Shown: positions 37,103-48,788, numbered from the stretch's first letter. The stretch is 64,000 nucleotides of DNA from Methylomonas sp. AM2-LC (GCF_039904985.1 NZ_CP157005.1:3057501-3121500), one strand, 5' to 3'. The notes: generated from the letters alone by a model not told the origin. Translations and numbers: made by a program.

Positions 37103-39414
37103 CTCAAACTTTTACTGTCGGTGTAGTCGGCAATCCAAATTGCGGCAAAACCACCTTATTCAATGCCTTAACAGGCAGCAAACAACATGTAGGTAACTGG
37201 CCTGGTGTTACTGTTGAAAAAAAAACCGGTCAATATCAGTTTAATAGCACACAGATTGATTTAATTGATTTACCCGGCACCTATTCTTTAGAAGCCGATG
37301 ATGACAATATCTCACTAGACGAAAAAGTAGCCCGTGATTTTGTCGCCAGCCGTCAGGCGCAGTTAGTGATCAATATTCTGGATGCCGCTAATATTGAGCG
37401 TAATCTGTATTTGACTACCCAGTTAATGGAAATGCAAGTACCAATGCTAGTAGTGTTAAATATGATGGACGCTGTTAAAAAGCGTGGCATTAAAATTGAT
37501 ATAGCACTACTATCCAAACAGTTAGGTTGCCCGGTTGTCCCCATTACCGCCGCAACTGGCTGGGGTTTAAAAGAATTAAAAGAAACTATCAATCAAGCGT
37601 GTGTTAACTCGCCCGTACCCAGCTTAAGCGTGACCTATCATACGGAGATTGAACAGGCCGTTCTTACATTACTGACCGCTATTGATAGCCAACTGCCTAA
37701 TCCCAATTGCAACAAACGTTGGCTAGCCTTAAGGCTGCTGGAAAACGACACCTTAGCCAAACAAATAGCGGGTGCCAATTTGTGTGCGCTGGCTGATGAA
37801 TTACGCGAAACGATTGAAACCAATACCGCCGATGAAATTGATATATTAGCCGCTGACGCACGTTATGGTCTGGTCAATGAATTAGTTAAATCTGCAATCT
37901 GCAAACTGAATGAAGTTTCCAGAAATGCCACCGATAAAATTGACAGCATAGTTCTCAATCGTTTTTTAGGCATACCGGTTTTTTTAATGGTTATGTATGC
38001 CATGTTTTTGTTTACCATTAATATTGGTAGCGCTTTTATAGACTTTTTTGAACAATTTGTAGGCGCGTTCTTAGTTGATGGGCTTAGTGTACTACTTAAC
38101 AATTTGCAGTTACCTGAATGGTTAGTTGTATTAATTGCCAATGGAATTGGTGGTGGCGTTCAGGTAGTGGCCACTTTTATTCCTATCGTTGGTTTTCTGT
38201 TTATTTTTCTGTCCATGCTTGAGGACTCTGGCTATATGTCCAGGGCAGCGTTTGTCATGGACCGTTTTATGTGCCTGATTGGTTTACCTGGAAAATCCTT
38301 TGTACCCATGATCGTTGGATTTGGTTGTAATGTACCCGCCATTATTGCCAGCCGCACCTTGGATAATCAACGCGACCGCATTTTAACCAATTTAATGACA
38401 CCCTTTATGTCCTGTGGTGCCCGCTTACCGGTTTACGCACTGTTTGCGGCTGCTTTTTTTCCAGTCGGAGGACAAAATCTGGTATTCGGCTTGTATCTTT
38501 TGGGCATTATTATCGCCGTGTTGACCGGATTAATCATGCGACATACCTTACTCAGAGGCCAAGCCACTCCTTTTTTAATGGAGCTACCGGCTTACCATCT
38601 GCCTACTTTACAAGGTGTGTTTACTAAAACCTGGGATAGACTAAAAACCTTTTTATTAAATGCCGGCAAAATCATTGTACCCATGGTGCTAATACTGAAT
38701 ATGCTGAATTCTTATGGCACAGATGGCAGTTTTGGGCGTGAAAATAGTGACCGTTCGGTGTTAAGCGAAATTGGTCGATTTTTAACACCTGCATTTAAAC
38801 CGATGGGTATTACGCCTGATAACTGGCCTGCCACCGTGGGTATTTTTACGGGCGTATTAGCTAAAGAAGCCGTAGTTGGCACTTTAGATGCTTTATATAG
38901 TCAGATGGGAACAGAAGCTGGAAACACTCCAGAAAAAGTATTTGACTTAAAACAAGCTCTGCTTAGTGCTTGCCAGACAGTTCCTGACAATTTATCCACT
39001 GTTTTAACTAAACTAACCGACCCATTAGGCTTGAATATGGGAGATATGAGTGATGCCACCGCTGTAGCAGATCGCCAACAAGTAAAAATCAATACCTTTA
39101 CTGTGATGCAACAGCATTTTGACGGCCAAATAGGCGCTTTTGCCTATTTATTATTTATTCTGCTATATGCACCTTGTGTAGCAGCTACTGCTGCAATCTA
39201 CAAAGAAACCAGCGCAGGATGGACCGCGTTTGTGGTGGTGTGGACAACGTTTATGGCTTATGTAACCGCCACCTTGTTTTATCAAGCACTGACCTACCAA
39301 CATCACCCGGCAGCTAGCCTGGGTTGGTGGCTGGGATTACTACTATTATTTGCTGTTATTATTATTAGTTTTCGCCAGTTTGGTCAAAAACCAACCTCCG
39401 GATTACCCACATGA
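37099..39414 (+). CDS. feoB: ferrous iron transporter B
   Basis: Inner-membrane Fe(II) importer with an N-terminal G-protein domain. 771 residues, a normal length. G1 is GNPNCGKTT (11-19), G3 DLPGTY, G4 NMMD and G5 SAATG-like ITAATG. The membrane part starts near residue 290, with Gate motifs FIPIVGFLFIFLSMLEDSGYMSRAAFVMD, FGCNVPAI and PFMSCGARLPVYALF, followed by AKEAVVGTL. It overlaps feoA and feoC by ATGA, showing tight translational coupling. Confidence 0.97.
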   Translation: MTQTFTVGVVGNPNCGKTTLFNALTGSKQHVGNWPGVTVEKKTGQYQFNSTQIDLIDLPGTYSLEADDDNISLDEKVARDFVASRQAQLVINILDAANIERNLYLTTQLMEMQVPMLVVLNMMDAVKKRGIKIDIALLSKQLGCPVVPITAATGWGLKELKETINQACVNSPVPSLSVTYHTEIEQAVLTLLTAIDSQLPNPNCNKRWLALRLLENDTLAKQIAGANLCALADELRETIETNTADEIDILAADARYGLVNELVKSAICKLNEVSRNATDKIDSIVLNRFLGIPVFLMVMYAMFLFTINIGSAFIDFFEQFVGAFLVDGLSVLLNNLQLPEWLVVLIANGIGGGVQVVATFIPIVGFLFIFLSMLEDSGYMSRAAFVMDRFMCLIGLPGKSFVPMIVGFGCNVPAIIASRTLDNQRDRILTNLMTPFMSCGARLPVYALFAAAFFPVGGQNLVFGLYLLGIIIAVLTGLIMRHTLLRGQATPFLMELPAYHLPTLQGVFTKTWDRLKTFLLNAGKIIVPMVLILNMLNSYGTDGSFGRENSDRSVLSEIGRFLTPAFKPMGITPDNWPATVGIFTGVLAKEAVVGTLDALYSQMGTEAGNTPEKVFDLKQALLSACQTVPDNLSTVLTKLTDPLGLNMGDMSDATAVADRQQVKINTFTVMQQHFDGQIGAFAYLLFILLYAPCVAATAAIYKETSAGWTAFVVVWTTFMAYVTATLFYQALTYQHHPAASLGWWLGLLLLFAVIIISFRQFGQKPTSGLPT

Positions 39415-39650
39415 TATTAGCCGATTTGCGCATTTTTTTACAATCCAAACAACGCGTTAGTCTGGATGAATTAGTCGTACACTTTCAGATCGAAGCGGAT
39501 GCATTACGTGGTATGCTGTCCAAATGGATAAAAAAAGGCAAGGTTAGACAACTGCAATCTGGCGGTCCATCGTGCGGAACCAGTTGTTGCCAATGCAATC
39601 CTCTGTTGACGGAATTGTATGAATGGCATGATGAGAGCCAACCTTTTTGA
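39411..39650 (+). CDS. feoC: FeoC-like winged-helix protein
   Basis: 79 residues. An N-terminal winged helix (LRIFLQSKQRVSLDELVVHFQIEADALRGMLSKWIKKGKV) is followed by a cysteine cluster CGTSCCQC that could hold a 4Fe-4S cluster, as proposed for other FeoC proteins. It probably tunes FeoB activity or stability. Starts inside the feoB stop (ATGA). Confidence 0.88.
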   Translation: MILADLRIFLQSKQRVSLDELVVHFQIEADALRGMLSKWIKKGKVRQLQSGGPSCGTSCCQCNPLLTELYEWHDESQPF

Positions 39651-39947
39651 TATAGCAAAATAAAACTTATTCGCGGCTTAAAACTCTATCTAGCCGCATT
39701 ATTTTAACAAAATCCCTTATAGTGTATGGCAGAACTTTCTGTAATCGGTTAGTATTTACCTCTGTAACTAGCAAATAAGTCTGATTGGATAACGTAGTGT
39801 AATATAATCTAATCAACTGTAATACAGTCAATAGTTAAAGCATTATGCACATTCGTGTTTAATATCAAACTATTCTTGACTATCCCCAGTATTTTTAAAC
39901 CCAATCATTTTACTGATTTTTATTTTCACTACAGGTTATTAATTCGC
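39651..39947. other. intergenic region
   Basis: About 300 AT-rich bases between feoC and the isomerase gene. No gene or strong terminator is evident. A GTG at 39855 could extend the downstream frame but lacks a ribosome site. Confidence 0.4.
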
Positions 39948-40835
39948 ATGAAAAATTTCATCTCTTTAAAACTATTAATTGCGCTTTCAATGCTGACCCT
40001 TGCGGCATGCGAACAGCACGATAAAGAAAAGGGTGCCACTCAGGTCATCGCAAAAATTAACAACGATGAAATTTCCATTCATCAGTTGAATTATGTTTTA
40101 TCGCACAGCAAAAATATCACCCCTGAAAATGCTGATGCCGCTAAAAAGAAAATTCTTAATAATCTGGTAGACATTTCTGTTCTATATCAACAGGCACTTA
40201 CCGATAAATTAGATCGTGATCCAGAAACCATGCTGGCTATCGAACAAGGCAAAAGACAAATTCTGGCACAAGCCACATTGCAAAAAATCACCAAAAATGC
40301 GCCTAAACCTACTGAAAATGAAGTACAGGTTTATTATCAGGAACATCCAGACCTGTTTTCCGCGCATAAAACATTTAAACTTAAAGAAGTGTTAATCAGT
40401 AAAGCAGAAGGTAAACAAACCGCTTTAACCGAAGCCTTGGCAACTAATGCTGCTCTTGATGATTTATTAAAAGCACTTGATCAAAATAGAATTCCTTATC
40501 AGGCAAAACAGGTAACCCAAGGCGCGGAAAATGTTCCGTTAGAACAGTTAACCACTTTAGTAGGTTTAAAAGAAGGCCAATACATAACTTTTGATAAAGA
40601 CAATGCAATATTGGTTATGTCTGTCATTTCTTTCACCACCGAAAATGTGGATTTAGCCAAAGCCACACCTATCATTGAAAAATATTTAAACGCTACTCAA
40701 CACAAACAATTTGTTGAAAATGCCATTAAAGAGTTAAAAGTGCATGCCAAAATTGAATTTGAAGGCGAATTTAGCAGCTTGAACGCCGATAAAGCAGAAG
40801 TAAGCCCCAGCACAGTCGCTACCCCACAACCTTAA
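39948..40835 (+). CDS. EpsD-like peptidyl-prolyl isomerase lipoprotein
   Basis: 295-residue lipoprotein, exported, with a SurA/parvulin-type chaperone plan and closest to the EpsD family linked to exopolysaccharide export. Lipobox LAAC gives Cys21 (KLLIALSMLTLAACEQ). The SurA-N-like helical part follows: VIAKINNDEISIHQLNYVLS, then ILNNLVDISVLYQQAL. A parvulin-like domain (FKLKEVLIS to LVMSVISF) comes next. The ATG at 39948 is chosen because it begins the signal peptide. A mostly helical C-terminal tail ends in Pro-rich sequence. No EPS gene cluster is beside it. The family assignment is inferred from motif style, not a search. Confidence 0.8.
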   Translation: MKNFISLKLLIALSMLTLAACEQHDKEKGATQVIAKINNDEISIHQLNYVLSHSKNITPENADAAKKKILNNLVDISVLYQQALTDKLDRDPETMLAIEQGKRQILAQATLQKITKNAPKPTENEVQVYYQEHPDLFSAHKTFKLKEVLISKAEGKQTALTEALATNAALDDLLKALDQNRIPYQAKQVTQGAENVPLEQLTTLVGLKEGQYITFDKDNAILVMSVISFTTENVDLAKATPIIEKYLNATQHKQFVENAIKELKVHAKIEFEGEFSSLNADKAEVSPSTVATPQP

Positions 40836-40861
40836 AATCGCTTACTTTTTGACCAAAATAC

Positions 40862-40890
40862 GGGGGGAGTACCACTTCCCCCTGTTATTT
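40862..40890 (+). terminator. terminator of isomerase gene
   Basis: GGGGGGAGT, 3-base loop, ACTTCCCCC, then TGTTATTT, 27 bases after the stop. Confidence 0.7.
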
Positions 40891-41035
40891 AACTTTGAGG
40901 TGTTCGACTCCTTGCTTCAAGGCTAAAACACTAACTACACAGCCTAAAACGCCAAGTTTATACTCTGTTACGCATAAAAGTACTTGCATATTATTCGCGT
41001 CTGGTTATAATGAACGGCTCGAACGATAAGACTTC

Positions 41036-41112
41036 AGGCGCGTAGCTCAGTTGGTTAGAGCACCACCTTGACATGGTGGGGGTCGGTGGTTCGAGTCCAC
41101 TCGTGCCTACCA
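41036..41112 (+). tRNA. tRNA-Val (GAC)
   Basis: A 77-base cloverleaf: acceptor AGGCGCG/CGTGCCT, D arm GCTC..GAGC, anticodon arm CCACC TTGACAT GGTGG with anticodon GAC, T arm GGTGG TTCGAGT CCACT, and an encoded CCA end. Confidence 0.95.
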
Positions 41113-41121
41113 AACAAAGTA

Positions 41122-41150
41122 AAGCACCGCTTGTCGGTGCTTTTTTTATT
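41122..41150 (+). terminator. terminator or attenuator between tRNA-Val and thrS
   Basis: AGCACCG, short loop, CGGTGCT, then seven Ts. It ends only 12 bases before the thrS ATG, so it must act either as the tRNA terminator or as an attenuator for thrS read-through. Confidence 0.85.
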
Positions 41151-41162
41151 ACGGAACAGACA

Positions 41163-43070
41163 ATGCCTGTTATTACTCTTCCCGATGGTTCACAACGTCA
41201 ATTCGATCAAGCCATTAGCGTCATGGATATCGCTAAATCTATTGGTGCGGGCCTGGCCAAAGCAACATTGGCTGGCAAAGTTGATGACAAATTGGTTGAC
41301 GCATCAACCTTAATCGATTCTGATGCCCGTCTACAAATAATTACCAGCAAAGATGAAGAAGGCGTTGATATTATCCGCCACTCTACAGCACATTTGCTAG
41401 CACAAGCCGTAAAACAATTATTCCCTAAAGCGCAAGTAACCATAGGACCCGTGATTGAAAACGGCTTTTATTACGACTTTGCTTTCGAACGCTCTTTTAC
41501 GCCAGACGACCTGACTGCTATTGAGAAAAAAATGCAGGAACTGGTCAATGCAGACATACCCGTTAGTCGTTCATTACTATCCAGAGACGCAGCTGTTGAA
41601 TTTTTTACTGGCCTGGGCGAAACCTATAAGGCAGAAATAATCGCCTCTATTCCGACTAGCGAAGACTTATCTCTGTATACACAAGGCGAGTTTACCGATT
41701 TATGCCGGGGTCCGCACGTACCCAGCACCGGAAAAATAAAAGCCTTTAAACTAATGAAAATTGCGGGTGCCTATTGGCGCGGCGATGCCAAAAACGAAAT
41801 GTTGCAACGCATTTATGGTACAGCCTGGAGCGATCCTAAAGAATTGGCCGCCTATTTGCATCGCCTGGAAGAAGCTGAAAAGCGTGATCACCGTAAAATT
41901 GGTAAAGCCCTGGATTTGTTTCATTCGCAAGAAGAAGCGCCCGGCATGGTTTTCTGGCATGAAAAAGGCTGGGCCATCTACCAACAGGTAGAAAACTATA
42001 TTCGCCAAAAATTACGTGTAAATGGCTATGCTGAAGTAAAGACACCGCAAATTGTTGATCGCAGTTTATGGGAAAAATCCGGACACTGGGATAAATTTGG
42101 TGACATGATTTTTACCACGCACTCGGAAAGCCGCGATTACGCAGTTAAACCGATGAACTGTCCTTGCCATATTCAGATCTATAATCAAGGACTAAAAAGT
42201 TACCGCGATTTACCAGTGCGTCTTGCCGAATTTGGTTCTTGCCACCGTAACGAACCCAGCGGTACCTTGCATGGCATTATGCGTGTTCGTAACTTTGTAC
42301 AAGACGACGCACATATTTTTTGTACTGAGGATCAAATTCAATCTGAAGTAGCCACTTTCATTGATTTATTGTTCGAAGTTTACAAAGATTTTGGCTTTAC
42401 TGAAGTATTGATTAAATTATCTACCCGCCCGGAGAATCGTGTCGGTGACGACAGCGTCTGGGACAAGGCCGAGAATGCTTTAGAGCTTGCATTGAATACC
42501 AAAGGTTTACCATGGCAGCTTCAACCCGGTGAAGGCGCCTTCTATGGCCCTAAAATCGAATTCTCTTTAAAGGATTGTATTGGTCGGGTCTGGCAATGTG
42601 GTACTATCCAAGTAGATTTTTCCATGCCGGAACGATTAAGCGCTGCCTATATTGGCGAAGACAGTGCTCGTCATACTCCTGTCATGTTACACCGCGCAAT
42701 TTTAGGTTCGTTGGAACGCTTTATCGGTATATTAATAGAAGAATATGCTGGAAACTTCCCATTATGGCTGGCTCCGGTACAATTAGTTATACTAAATATT
42801 AGCGACAAACATGCCGAATATGCTGAACAAGTTAGGCTCGAACTTCTAAAACAAGGCTTTAGAGTTAAAATAGACTTGAGAAATGAGAAGATAGGCTTTA
42901 AAATTCGCGAACATTCTATTCAGCGTATACCGTATCTTTTAATTATCGGTGACAAAGAATTGGAAAATCAAGCTGTCACGCTTCGTACCCAACAGGGCGA
43001 AGATCTTGGAAGTTTAGTCGTCAGCGAATTAGTTGAACGTTTGAATAACCAGATTGTGGACAGGAAATAA
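41163..43070 (+). CDS. thrS: threonyl-tRNA synthetase
   Basis: Charges tRNA-Thr. 635 residues from [10 protein letters not shown]. It has TGS and editing (SAD) domains ([17 protein letters not shown] with the HxxxH editing motif), then the class II catalytic core with zinc ligands in [10 protein letters not shown] and the motif 2 segment [21 protein letters not shown]. The C-terminal anticodon-binding domain starts near [12 protein letters not shown]. The first ATG of the longer frame (41073) lies inside tRNA-Val and cannot be the start. First protein gene of the thrS-infC-rpmI-rplT-pheST-ihfA cluster. In E. coli thrS is self-repressed through its leader; here the leader is almost entirely the tRNA and terminator. 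Confidence 0.97.
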   Translation: MPVITLPDGSQRQFDQAISVMDIAKSIGAGLAKATLAGKVDDKLVDASTLIDSDARLQIITSKDEEGVDIIRHSTAHLLAQAVKQLFPKAQVTIGPVIENGFYYDFAFERSFTPDDLTAIEKKMQELVNADIPVSRSLLSRDAAVEFFTGLGETYKAEIIASIPTSEDLSLYTQGEFTDLCRGPHVPSTGKIKAFKLMKIAGAYWRGDAKNEMLQRIYGTAWSDPKELAAYLHRLEEAEKRDHRKIGKALDLFHSQEEAPGMVFWHEKGWAIYQQVENYIRQKLRVNGYAEVKTPQIVDRSLWEKSGHWDKFGDMIFTTHSESRDYAVKPMNCPCHIQIYNQGLKSYRDLPVRLAEFGSCHRNEPSGTLHGIMRVRNFVQDDAHIFCTEDQIQSEVATFIDLLFEVYKDFGFTEVLIKLSTRPENRVGDDSVWDKAENALELALNTKGLPWQLQPGEGAFYGPKIEFSLKDCIGRVWQCGTIQVDFSMPERLSAAYIGEDSARHTPVMLHRAILGSLERFIGILIEEYAGNFPLWLAPVQLVILNISDKHAEYAEQVRLELLKQGFRVKIDLRNEKIGFKIREHSIQRIPYLLIIGDKELENQAVTLRTQQGEDLGSLVVSELVERLNNQIVDRK

Positions 43071-43092
43071 TTACAACGTGGAGGATTAGGGT

Positions 43093-43617
43093 ATCAGCTC
43101 TAAAAAAGATGCAACGCGCTTAAATACTGAAATTACCGCTAGACGGGTTCGAGTAATAGGTGCAGAAGGTGAACAGGTTGGTGTTGTTTCAATTAACGAA
43201 GCATTACAACTTGCATATGATGCGAACATGGATTTGGTGGAAATATCACCCAATGCCGATCCTCCCGTTTGTAAAGTCATGGATTTTGGTAAGTATCAGT
43301 TTGAACAAAACAAAAAACTGCAAGCTGCCAAAAAGAAGCAAAAACAAATCCAGATCAAGGAAATTAAATTCAGACCTGGCACCGAAGAAGGTGATTATCA
43401 GGTGAAATTACGTAGCCTGATCAAATTTCTTTCTGAAGGTGATAAAACCAAAATCACTGTGCGCTTTAAAGGCCGCGAGCTTACTCACCGTGAGCTGGGG
43501 ATGGATTTGTTAAAACGAATCGAAACCGACCTTGAAGAAGTTGCCCTGGTTGAACAGTTTCCAAAACTGGAAGGCCGGCAGATGGTGATGGTCATGGGAC
43601 CTAAAAAGAAAAAATAA
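43093..43617 (+). CDS. infC: translation initiation factor IF-3 (ATC start)
   Basis: Binds the 30S subunit and rejects wrong start codons. 174 residues. The conserved body is [43 protein letters not shown], then the C-domain [17 protein letters not shown]. No ATG, GTG or TTG fits the full length: an in-frame TAG lies at 43087-43089, then GGT, then ATC at 43093 followed by AGC TCT AAA. GGAGG ends 8 bases before this ATC. ATT or other non-AUG starts are known for infC, where they allow autoregulation by IF-3 itself. An internal ATG at 43228 would remove most of the N-domain. Confidence 0.93.
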   Translation: MSSKKDATRLNTEITARRVRVIGAEGEQVGVVSINEALQLAYDANMDLVEISPNADPPVCKVMDFGKYQFEQNKKLQAAKKKQKQIQIKEIKFRPGTEEGDYQVKLRSLIKFLSEGDKTKITVRFKGRELTHRELGMDLLKRIETDLEEVALVEQFPKLEGRQMVMVMGPKKKK

Positions 43618-43771
43618 TTTCGCCGTTTTAATTTTAAAATCGGCTTTGCGATTCGGGATTGAATCGTTAACGGGTATCGTTTTTTGATGCCGCTAATTCA
43701 ATGGGGCCAAGCATTTTGCCTCACTGGGTTTTTATATCAGGGACTTAACTTTACTATATTGGAGAAAACAA

Positions 43772-43969
43772 ATGCCAAAAATGAAAAGCCATAGCGGTGC
43801 TGGCAAACGCTTCAAGCGTACCGGTACGGGTGCATTTAAATGCAAACAATCGCATAAGCGTCATATTCTGACCAAAAAATCGACTAAACGGAAAAGACAG
43901 CTGCGTAAAACAGCCATTCTTCACCCTTCAGATACGCCTTTAGTAGCGCGTATGTTGCCTTACAGTTAA
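43772..43969 (+). CDS. rpmI: 50S ribosomal protein L35
   Basis: 65 residues, [15 protein letters not shown] onward, very basic and diagnostic for bL35. A strong GGAG lies before the start. Second ribosomal gene of the infC operon; in relatives the pair is repressed by L20. Confidence 0.98.
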   Translation: MPKMKSHSGAGKRFKRTGTGAFKCKQSHKRHILTKKSTKRKRQLRKTAILHPSDTPLVARMLPYS

Positions 43970-43997
43970 TTGTTGTCATCATTGAAGAGAGTAGAAC

Positions 43998-44360
43998 ATG
44001 GCTAGAGTAAAACGCGGCGTCACCGCTAGAGCAAGACATAAGAAAATTTTAAAACTGGCAAAAGGTTACTACGGCGCTAGAAGCCGGGTATATCGCGTTG
44101 CCAAACAAGCGGTTATTAAAGCGGGTCAGTATGCGTACCGCGACCGTAAACAGAAAAAACGCCAATTCCGCGCCCTGTGGATTGTCCGTATCAACGCAGC
44201 ATCGCGTTTGTTTGGTATATCCTACAGCCGCCTAATTAACGGTTTAAATAAAGCCAATGTTGCAATCGATCGTAAAGTTCTGGCTGATTTAGCCGTACGT
44301 GATTTAGATGCATTTGGCGCTATTGCCAAAATTGCAATTGCAAATCAAAGCAAACCTTAA
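43998..44360 (+). CDS. rplT: 50S ribosomal protein L20
   Basis: 120 residues, [31 protein letters not shown] and [18 protein letters not shown], diagnostic for bL20. It nucleates assembly of the large subunit and in E. coli represses its own operon by binding the leader. GAGAG lies upstream of the ATG. Confidence 0.98.
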   Translation: MARVKRGVTARARHKKILKLAKGYYGARSRVYRVAKQAVIKAGQYAYRDRKQKKRQFRALWIVRINAASRLFGISYSRLINGLNKANVAIDRKVLADLAVRDLDAFGAIAKIAIANQSKP

Positions 44361-44412
44361 TACAGGCAATAGTCTTTACCTTTTAGTTCAGGTGTAAGAC
44401 TAGTTCGAATCG

Positions 44413-44437
44413 GATTCTCCGTTTTATACGGAGAATC
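44413..44437 (+). terminator. hairpin between rplT and pheS
   Basis: GATTCTCCG, 7-base loop TTTTATA, CGGAGAATC: a perfect 9-bp stem in the 141-base gap. Few Ts follow, so it could be a partial terminator, a processing site or an attenuator remnant for pheST. No Phe-rich leader peptide was found. Confidence 0.5.
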
Positions 44438-44498
44438 TGCTGATTGGAATTGCTAGTTTCTGGACTGCCACCCCATTACATAACCCATAGTGAGCTGA

Positions 44499-45521
<1,023 letters not shown>

Positions 45522-45535
45522 CGGTGGATTGAATC

Positions 45536-47911
45536 ATGCAAGTAAGTGAAGCCTGGTTAAGGGAACTAGTCAATCCGTCAATATCCACCGACAGCTTAGT
45601 CGCACAATTGACGATGGCGGGTTTGGAAGTGGATGCAGTACAACCTGTCGCAGCCGATTTTAGCGGCGTGGTGGTTGGCGAAGTATTATCAACTGTACAA
45701 CATCCTAATGCTGATAAACTGAAAGTTTGTCAGGTCAATGTTGGCACAGCAGAAGCGCTGCAAATTGTGTGCGGCGCCAGCAATGTCAGACCGGGTTTAA
45801 AAATTCCCGCTGCATTAATAGGTGCGGTATTACCCGGCGATTTTAAAATAAAAGAATCCAAATTACGCGGTGAATTGTCGTTTGGTATGCTCTGCTCCGA
45901 AAAAGAACTGGGACTAGCAACTAATTCTAACGGTTTAATGGAGCTGCCAGCTGATGCACCTGTTGGTACCGATATACGCGATTATTTATTGCTTAACGAC
46001 CACACTATCGAATTGGGCCTGACACCCAATCGTGCCGACTGCTTAAGTGTGGAAGGCGTGGCTCGTGAAATAGCGGTACTGAATGAAATCGCTTTTTCCA
46101 GCCCTTTAATTGATACCGCCACCGTTCAGCATCAAGACACATTGACAATAGATCTGCAAGCCGACCAGGATTGTCCTGTGTATCTGGGCAGACTGATCAA
46201 AAACATCAATGCAGAGGCCGAAACCCCGCTGTGGATGCAAGAACGTTTGCGCCGCTCTGGCATTAGAAGCCTTAGCCCTGTTGTTGATGTGACCAATTAT
46301 GTTTTAATTGAGCTGGGACAACCTTTACACGCTTTTGATGCAGACAAACTAGTCGCACCCATCGTTATTAGACGCAGCCATGCGGGTGAAAACCTAACCT
46401 TGCTTAACGAGCAAACCATCACGCTGGATGGTGAAGCACTAGTGATTGCCGATCAACAGCAAGCACTGGCTCTTGCGGGTGTTATGGGCGGCAACGCCAG
46501 CGCAGTTTCTGCGGCTACGCGTAATATTTTTCTGGAATGCGCTTTTTTTAGCCCACTGAGTGTCGCTGGCAAAGCGCGCCAGTTTGGCTTGCACACCGAC
46601 TCTTCGCATCGTTTTGAACGTGGCGTAGATTTTACCCTGCAACAACGTGCGATTGAACGCGCTACACAATTGATAGTGGACATTGCTGGTGGCAGTGTTG
46701 GACCTATCAACGCCGCAAGCAATGCCACTGCCCTGCCCTCGCGTTCACCTATTTTTTTACGCCAGCAACGCATAGAAAAAATATTAGGCATTCAACTTGG
46801 CAATGCCGAAATTTCGACTATGTTTAAAGGCTTGGGCATGCAAATAACAGAACAAAGCACAGGTTGGGAAATTACCCCGCCAGGCTTTCGTTTTGATATT
46901 AGTATCGAAGAAGATTTACTAGAAGAAATAGCACGCATATACGGCTATAATAATTTGCCAAGTAACAGCTTGCTGATGCGCTCTGAACTTGCAAAAGCAC
47001 CGGAATCGGAACTTCCTTTAGCCAGATTACAAGACTGTCTGGTAGATAGAGGTTATCAAGAAGCGATTACCTATAGTTTTGTAGACGAAACAATGCAATC
47101 CTTAATTGCACCTGCTGATGAAATAATACGCATTCAAAATCCAATTTCATCTGAATTGGCTGTCATGCGTAGCAGTTTATGGTGTGGTTTGCTAAATGCA
47201 GCACTCTACAATGTAAACCGCCAGCAAAATCGAGTACGTCTATTTGAAGCCGGCTTACGTTTTTATCGCACGACAGATGGCATCCAGCAAGATAAAATGT
47301 TGGCTGGTTTAGCTTACGGCTCTGTACAAGCCGAACAATGGGGCGAAAAATCCAGAACCATTGATTTTTATGATTTTAAAGCAGATGTAGAATCATTATT
47401 TGCTTTAACGGCGACCACGGCAGAATTTGTCGCGGCACAGCATCCGGCTTTACACCCCGGACAAACGGCAGAAATCAGAAATAATAGTGGTGAAATTATC
47501 GGTTTAATGGGGATGCTGCACCCAACACTTGAAAAGCAACTCGGTTTTGATAACCCAGTCTTCTTATTCGAGTTAAAACAAGAAGCAGTATTGGCCAGAG
47601 CGGTACCTAAATTTACGCCGCTCTCCAAGTTTCCATCCGTACGCCGCGATATGGCATTGATTGTTGATGACGCCTTATCCGCACGTACGATTATCGACTG
47701 TATTACCCGTTGTCAGGAAGCAGTCATTCGTGAAGTACAGATTTTCGATATCTATCGGGGACCAGGGCTTGCAGAAGGTTGTAAAAGTGTGGCTCTAAGC
47801 CTAATTTTACAAGATTTTTCACAAACCCTTACCGAATTGGAAATTGATGCTATATTTCAACGGATACTCGCTGTTTTGGCGGCAAAACACAATGCAAGAT
47901 TGAGGGAGTGA
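45536..47911 (+). CDS. pheT: phenylalanyl-tRNA synthetase beta subunit
   Basis: 791 residues, the bacterial full length. EMAP/tRNA-binding domain near 40-150 ([23 protein letters not shown]), B3/B4 editing region ([19 protein letters not shown]), B5 region and the catalytic-like domain with [17 protein letters not shown], then a C-terminal anticodon-binding FDX-ACB domain ([15 protein letters not shown]). Its stop overlaps the beginning of the ihfA region. Confidence 0.97.
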   Translation: MQVSEAWLRELVNPSISTDSLVAQLTMAGLEVDAVQPVAADFSGVVVGEVLSTVQHPNADKLKVCQVNVGTAEALQIVCGASNVRPGLKIPAALIGAVLPGDFKIKESKLRGELSFGMLCSEKELGLATNSNGLMELPADAPVGTDIRDYLLLNDHTIELGLTPNRADCLSVEGVAREIAVLNEIAFSSPLIDTATVQHQDTLTIDLQADQDCPVYLGRLIKNINAEAETPLWMQERLRRSGIRSLSPVVDVTNYVLIELGQPLHAFDADKLVAPIVIRRSHAGENLTLLNEQTITLDGEALVIADQQQALALAGVMGGNASAVSAATRNIFLECAFFSPLSVAGKARQFGLHTDSSHRFERGVDFTLQQRAIERATQLIVDIAGGSVGPINAASNATALPSRSPIFLRQQRIEKILGIQLGNAEISTMFKGLGMQITEQSTGWEITPPGFRFDISIEEDLLEEIARIYGYNNLPSNSLLMRSELAKAPESELPLARLQDCLVDRGYQEAITYSFVDETMQSLIAPADEIIRIQNPISSELAVMRSSLWCGLLNAALYNVNRQQNRVRLFEAGLRFYRTTDGIQQDKMLAGLAYGSVQAEQWGEKSRTIDFYDFKADVESLFALTATTAEFVAAQHPALHPGQTAEIRNNSGEIIGLMGMLHPTLEKQLGFDNPVFLFELKQEAVLARAVPKFTPLSKFPSVRRDMALIVDDALSARTIIDCITRCQEAVIREVQIFDIYRGPGLAEGCKSVALSLILQDFSQTLTELEIDAIFQRILAVLAAKHNARLRE

Positions 47912-47913
47912 TT

Positions 47914-48210
47914 GTGGCATTAACAAAAGCAGATATTGCAGAAAAATTATTTGAAGACCTTGGCTTAAATAAACGCGAAGCCAAAGAAATAGTTGAGTTG
48001 TTTTTTGATGAAATCAAAAGCTCTCTGGAAAGTGGCGAACAGGTTAAATTATCCGGGTTCGGCAAATTCGAATTACGCGATAAAAGTGGTCGTCCGGGTC
48101 GCAACCCCAAAACGGGTGAAGAAATTCCCATTACACCACGCCGGGTTGTCACTTTTCGGACTGGTCAAAAATTAAAAGCCCGAGTAGAAGCGTATGCTGG
48201 AAGCGAGTAA
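47914..48210 (+). CDS. ihfA: integration host factor alpha subunit
   Basis: Sequence-preferring DNA-bending protein, a heterodimer with IhfB. 98 residues from a GTG at 47914, preferred because it gives [18 protein letters not shown] as in known IhfA and has GAGGGAG 5 bases upstream. The DNA-inserting arm [24 protein letters not shown] is intact. Overlaps the MerR-type gene by 17 bases. Integrases of the P4/lambda type often need IHF, which is notable beside the island. Confidence 0.97.
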   Translation: MALTKADIAEKLFEDLGLNKREAKEIVELFFDEIKSSLESGEQVKLSGFGKFELRDKSGRPGRNPKTGEEIPITPRRVVTFRTGQKLKARVEAYAGSE

Positions 48211-48547
48211 TAATAACGAACTGCCTGCCATACCGGCTAAACGCTATTTTACCATTGGTGAAGTTAGCGAGTTATGCTGTGTAAAACCGCATGTGCTACG
48301 TTACTGGGAGCAAGAGTTTACTGAGCTTAGCCCTGTAAAAAGACGTGGCAACCGACGTTATTATCAACGCCACGATGTGTTGTTAATCCGGCAGATCAGG
48401 TCTTTACTGTACGAACAAGGCTATACTATTGGCGGTGCCAGATCGCATCTGACTAGCGACAATGCCAAAGAAGATACCTTAAAGACCAAACAGCTTATCC
48501 ATCAAATGATAGGTGAGCTGGAAGATATTCTGGAATTACTAAAGTAA
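48194..48547 (+). CDS. MerR-family regulator
   Basis: 117 residues. MerR-type winged helix ([40 protein letters not shown]) followed by a short helix; no metal-binding cysteine array. This gene commonly follows ihfA in gammaproteobacteria, but its target is unknown. It overlaps ihfA, so translation is coupled. Confidence 0.92.
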   Translation: MLEASNNNELPAIPAKRYFTIGEVSELCCVKPHVLRYWEQEFTELSPVKRRGNRRYYQRHDVLLIRQIRSLLYEQGYTIGGARSHLTSDNAKEDTLKTKQLIHQMIGELEDILELLK

Positions 48548-48620
48548 TTTATACAATATTTCTGGTATAATAATCGGCTTGCTGTTAATGTTTAACAGCA
48601 TCCTTGTTAGAAATAAACTT

Positions 48621-48697
48621 CGGGGCGTAGCGCAGTCTGGTAGCGCACTATACTGGGGGTGTAGGGGTCGTGGGTTCAAATCCCGCCGTCCCGACCA
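48621..48697 (+). tRNA. tRNA-Pro (GGG), integration target
   Basis: A 77-base cloverleaf: acceptor CGGGGCG/CGTCCCG, D arm GCGC, anticodon arm CTATA CTGGGGG TGTAG with anticodon GGG, T arm GTGGG TTCAAAT CCCGC (after a G-rich variable loop) and encoded CCA. Its 3' end is the left boundary of the island, and the tRNA is left intact. Confidence 0.95.
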
Positions 48698-48710
48698 AGT
48701 TTATGTTTTA
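48692..48710 (+). repeat. attachment site, left copy
   Basis: CGACCAAGTTTATGTTTTA: the last six bases of tRNA-Pro plus 13 downstream bases. It is repeated exactly at 61749-61767, with divergent but related sequence continuing on the right of each copy. Confidence 0.85.
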
Positions 48711-48731
48711 TACCGTACGATAAAATCCAAA

Positions 48732-48766
48732 AACCCGCAAGCTGTCTGGCTTGGCGGGTTTTTTAT
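48732..48766 (+). terminator. terminator downstream of tRNA-Pro
   Basis: AACCCGC and AAGC pair with GCTT and GCGGGTT (one bulged G), then T-rich sequence. The copy next to the second attachment site (61789-61822) is a diverged version. Confidence 0.85.
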
Positions 48767-48788
48767 TGTCCAGCGATGTACAGTAAAA

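Noticed and set aside
41073..41162. N-terminal extension of thrS
   Set aside because: This part lies within tRNA-Val and its terminator; the family start is at 41163.
43228..43617. infC starting at an internal ATG (129 residues)
   Set aside because: It would drop most of the conserved N-terminal domain, which is present upstream in the same frame.
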